Positions 5,697-7,397 of a stretch of 7,397 bases of DNA are shown here, in pieces. Below the pieces are notes generated by a model. That model did no database searches. It had not been told where the DNA came from and worked only from the letters and a program-made list of their open reading frames with translations. Origin of the DNA: Bacillota bacterium (GTDB lineage: Bacteria > Bacillota > Clostridia > Acetivibrionales > DSM-1351). Positions within the stretch are counted from its first letter, which is position 1, and each line of letters starts with the position of its first letter. The position numbers and the translations under genes are program-made. Location of the stretch: the NCBI GenBank assembly GCA_023433945.1, contig JAEYTP010000125.1:1-7397 (forward strand), written 5' to 3'.

Positions 5697-6500
5697 ATGA
5701 TCAAAGATATCACGATTGGTCAGTTTGTGCCAGGAGATTCGCTATTGCATAAATCTGATCCAAGAACAAAGATAATACTAACCTTTACAATAATGATATT
5801 CATTTTCTTTGTAAGTTCATATTGGGGCTTTTTAATGCTGGGGTTGTTTACTGCATTAACGATTGCTATTAGCAATGTTCCAGTTAGATTTATTCTAAAA
5901 GGTGTAAAACCAATTCTATTTATTATAGTGTTTGCCGCCATAATAAATATATTTACCGTAAAGGGAACTCCAATATTTGAGTTTTGGATATTTAAGCCTA
6001 CCATTGAAGGCGTTCACATAGCTATCAAAATGTCATTAAGATTAATAATATTGATAATAATAGCAAGTATGCTTACCTATACTACTACACCCATATCATT
6101 AACAGATGGCATTGAAAAATTGCTCGCACCGTTAGCAAAGATAAAGGTGCCAGTTCATGAAATTGCAATGATGATGACAATAGCCCTTAGGTTTATTCCT
6201 ACATTATTAGAAGAAACCGACAAGATAATTAAAGCTCAATCGTCAAGGGGTGCTGATTTCGATTCAGGAAATATTATTCAGAGGGCAAAAAGCTTTATAC
6301 CGGTACTTATTCCTTTGTTTATAAGCGCATTCAGGCGAGCAGATGAACTAGCTACAGCTATGGAAGCTCGGTGCTATAGGGGCAGTGAGGGAAGAACAAG
6401 GATGAAGCAGCTTTACTTCACCAGATATGATGTAATTGTTTCAAGCTTCTCAATAATATTTATGATTGCGGTGCTATACATTCAGAGTATTTCGATCTAG
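5697..6500 (+). CDS. ecfT: ECF transporter transmembrane scaffold EcfT
   Basis: EcfT is the membrane scaffold that couples the EcfA1/EcfA2 ATPases to the S component. The 267 residues match the family. The N-terminus MIKDITIGQFVPGDS, then HKSDPRTKI, is diagnostic. Hydrophobic segments lie at about residues 26-39, 43-58, 70-87, 105-127, 154-170 (partly amphipathic) and 246-263. The two cytoplasmic coupling helices carry the XRG-type motifs that bind the ATPases: SSRGAD (182-187) and MEARCYRGSEGRTR (222-235). The second reads ARC instead of the textbook ARG; this variant is, to my knowledge, common in Firmicutes and should still be functional. The ATG is supported by homology more than by its distant Shine-Dalgarno. 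truA follows after 61 bp without a terminator, so the two are probably cotranscribed. Confidence 0.96.
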   Translation: MIKDITIGQFVPGDSLLHKSDPRTKIILTFTIMIFIFFVSSYWGFLMLGLFTALTIAISNVPVRFILKGVKPILFIIVFAAIINIFTVKGTPIFEFWIFKPTIEGVHIAIKMSLRLIILIIIASMLTYTTTPISLTDGIEKLLAPLAKIKVPVHEIAMMMTIALRFIPTLLEETDKIIKAQSSRGADFDSGNIIQRAKSFIPVLIPLFISAFRRADELATAMEARCYRGSEGRTRMKQLYFTRYDVIVSSFSIIFMIAVLYIQSISI

Positions 6501-6561
6501 AGCCAGGGTAATAAATGTATATAAAATTAGAACTTCCATGTAAATTGGAGAAATCATTAAT

Positions 6562-7299
6562 ATGAAAAATATTAAGCTAACAATAGAATATGATGGAACA
6601 AACTACCACGGTTGGCAGATTCAGCAGAATTCAATAACTGTGCAGGAAGTTGTACAAAATGCTATCAAAAGGTTACTTGGAGAAGAAACATCTGTAATTG
6701 GCTGTAGCCGTACAGATGTGGGAGTGCACGCATATGGGCAAACATTGAACTTTATGACGCAATCAAATATACCACCGGATAAGTTTTCATTTGCTTTAAA
6801 TAATCTATTACCCACTGACATTGTAGTTAGAAAGTCAGAGCTAGTGCCAGATGATTTTCATGCAAGATATAACGCAAAGGGCAAAAAGTATAGATATCTA
6901 GTGATTAATTCCAGCCAGCCATCCGCATTAAACAGAAACAGGGCATGGCATGTAAAACCAGTTCTGGATGTGGAAAAGATGGTTGAAGCCGCGAAAGCAT
7001 TTTTGGGAGAGCATGATTTCGCTGCTTTTCAAGCAACGGGTGGTCAAGTGCGTTCAACTGTAAGAACAATATATAATATCATGGTAAATAGGATGCCTGA
7101 TAACATTATATCTATTGAAGTTGAGGGGAATGGATTTTTATATAATATGGTCAGAATAATAGCAGGTACCTTGGTATACGTGGGGCTAGGAAAGCTGAGA
7201 CCTGATGAGGTTACTGAGATTATTGAAAGTGGTGACAGGAAGAGGGCAGGAATAACAGCCCCGGCGCATGGTTTATACTTGATAGAGGTATTTTATTGA
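6562..7299 (+). CDS. truA: tRNA pseudouridine(38-40) synthase TruA
   Basis: TruA converts uridines 38, 39 and 40 of the tRNA anticodon arm to pseudouridine. The 245 residues match the bacterial family. The N-terminus has IKLTIEYDGTNYHGWQIQ. The catalytic motif GCSRTDVGVHAYGQ (47-60) contains the nucleophile D52, equivalent to D60 of E. coli; Val replaces the commoner Ala after it. Further family blocks are FHARYNAKGKKYRY, NGFLYNMVRIIAG and the C-terminal AGITAPAHGLYL. The start is ATG at 6562 with GGAGA at 6547-6551, about 10 nt upstream. It follows ecfT as in the canonical Firmicutes order, in which rplM and rpsI would come next, outside the window. The last 59 bp of the gene, including its TGA, are the first copy of a tandem repeat that continues to the window edge. 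Confidence 0.97.
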   Translation: MKNIKLTIEYDGTNYHGWQIQQNSITVQEVVQNAIKRLLGEETSVIGCSRTDVGVHAYGQTLNFMTQSNIPPDKFSFALNNLLPTDIVVRKSELVPDDFHARYNAKGKKYRYLVINSSQPSALNRNRAWHVKPVLDVEKMVEAAKAFLGEHDFAAFQATGGQVRSTVRTIYNIMVNRMPDNIISIEVEGNGFLYNMVRIIAGTLVYVGLGKLRPDEVTEIIESGDRKRAGITAPAHGLYLIEVFY

Positions 7300-7397
7300 A
7301 GAGGGCAGGAATAACAGCCCCGGCGCATGGTTTGTACTTGATAGAGGTATTATATTGAAGAGGGCAGGAATAACAGCCCCGGCGCATGGTTTATACT
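7241..7397. repeat. 59-bp tandem repeat made of the truA 3' end
   Basis: Copy 1 (7241-7299) is the end of truA with its TGA. Copy 2 (7300-7358) differs at 2 of 59 positions. Copy 3 (7359-7397, cut by the window) matches copy 1 over all 39 visible bases. Read in its own frame, copy 2 still spells AGITAPAHGLYLIEVLY and a stop; its two changes are one synonymous Leu codon (TTA to TTG) and one Phe-to-Leu. The unit is not a multiple of three, so the copies lie out of frame with truA and are not read through. More copies probably follow beyond the window. Confidence 0.97.

Noticed and set aside
6532..6551. Small hairpin (TCCA/TGGA) that could hide the truA ribosome binding site
   Set aside because: Only 4 bp pair cleanly with a loop of about 7 nt; too weak to claim regulation.

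Overview
The window is a low-GC, AT-biased stretch of a Gram-positive chromosome and looks like a member of the Clostridia. RpoA, an L17 with the long Clostridia-type internal insertion, and the gene order all fit the end of the ribosomal-protein supercluster. The general look of RpoA and L17 suggests a mesophilic Ruminiclostridium-like (cluster III) organism, but that placement is recognition from memory and not a search result.

Layout on the + strand: rpoA (5' end outside the window), rplQ with a clear intrinsic terminator, ecfA1, ecfA2, ecfT and truA. The canonical Clostridia/Bacilli order is rpoA-rplQ-ecfA1-ecfA2-ecfT-truA, followed by rplM-rpsI. EcfA1, EcfA2 and EcfT form the shared energizing module of group II ECF vitamin and metal importers. 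No substrate-binding S component is encoded here, as expected when many unlinked S components share one module. TruA modifies tRNA anticodon arms. The one break in the canonical order is a minus-strand RsmC/YbxB-like methyltransferase gene lying, with about 1 kb of repetitive DNA, between ecfA1 and ecfA2. ecfA2 appears to have its own promoter.

The most unusual feature is the non-coding DNA. From rplQ onward every long gap contains its own tandem-repeat family: 85 bp (rplQ-ecfA1), 27-28 bp (ecfA1-methyltransferase), 32 bp and 34 bp (methyltransferase-ecfA2), 30 bp (ecfA2-ecfT) and 59 bp (from the end of truA past the window edge). In truA the unit is plainly the last 59 bp of the gene, stop codon included. 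In ecfA1 the array also begins with the gene's final codons and stop, and ecfA2 shows a weaker version of the same pattern. This suggests repeated tandem amplification of gene 3' ends into the downstream spacer. The rpoA-rplQ gap (98 bp) and the ecfT-truA gap (61 bp) are short and repeat-free.
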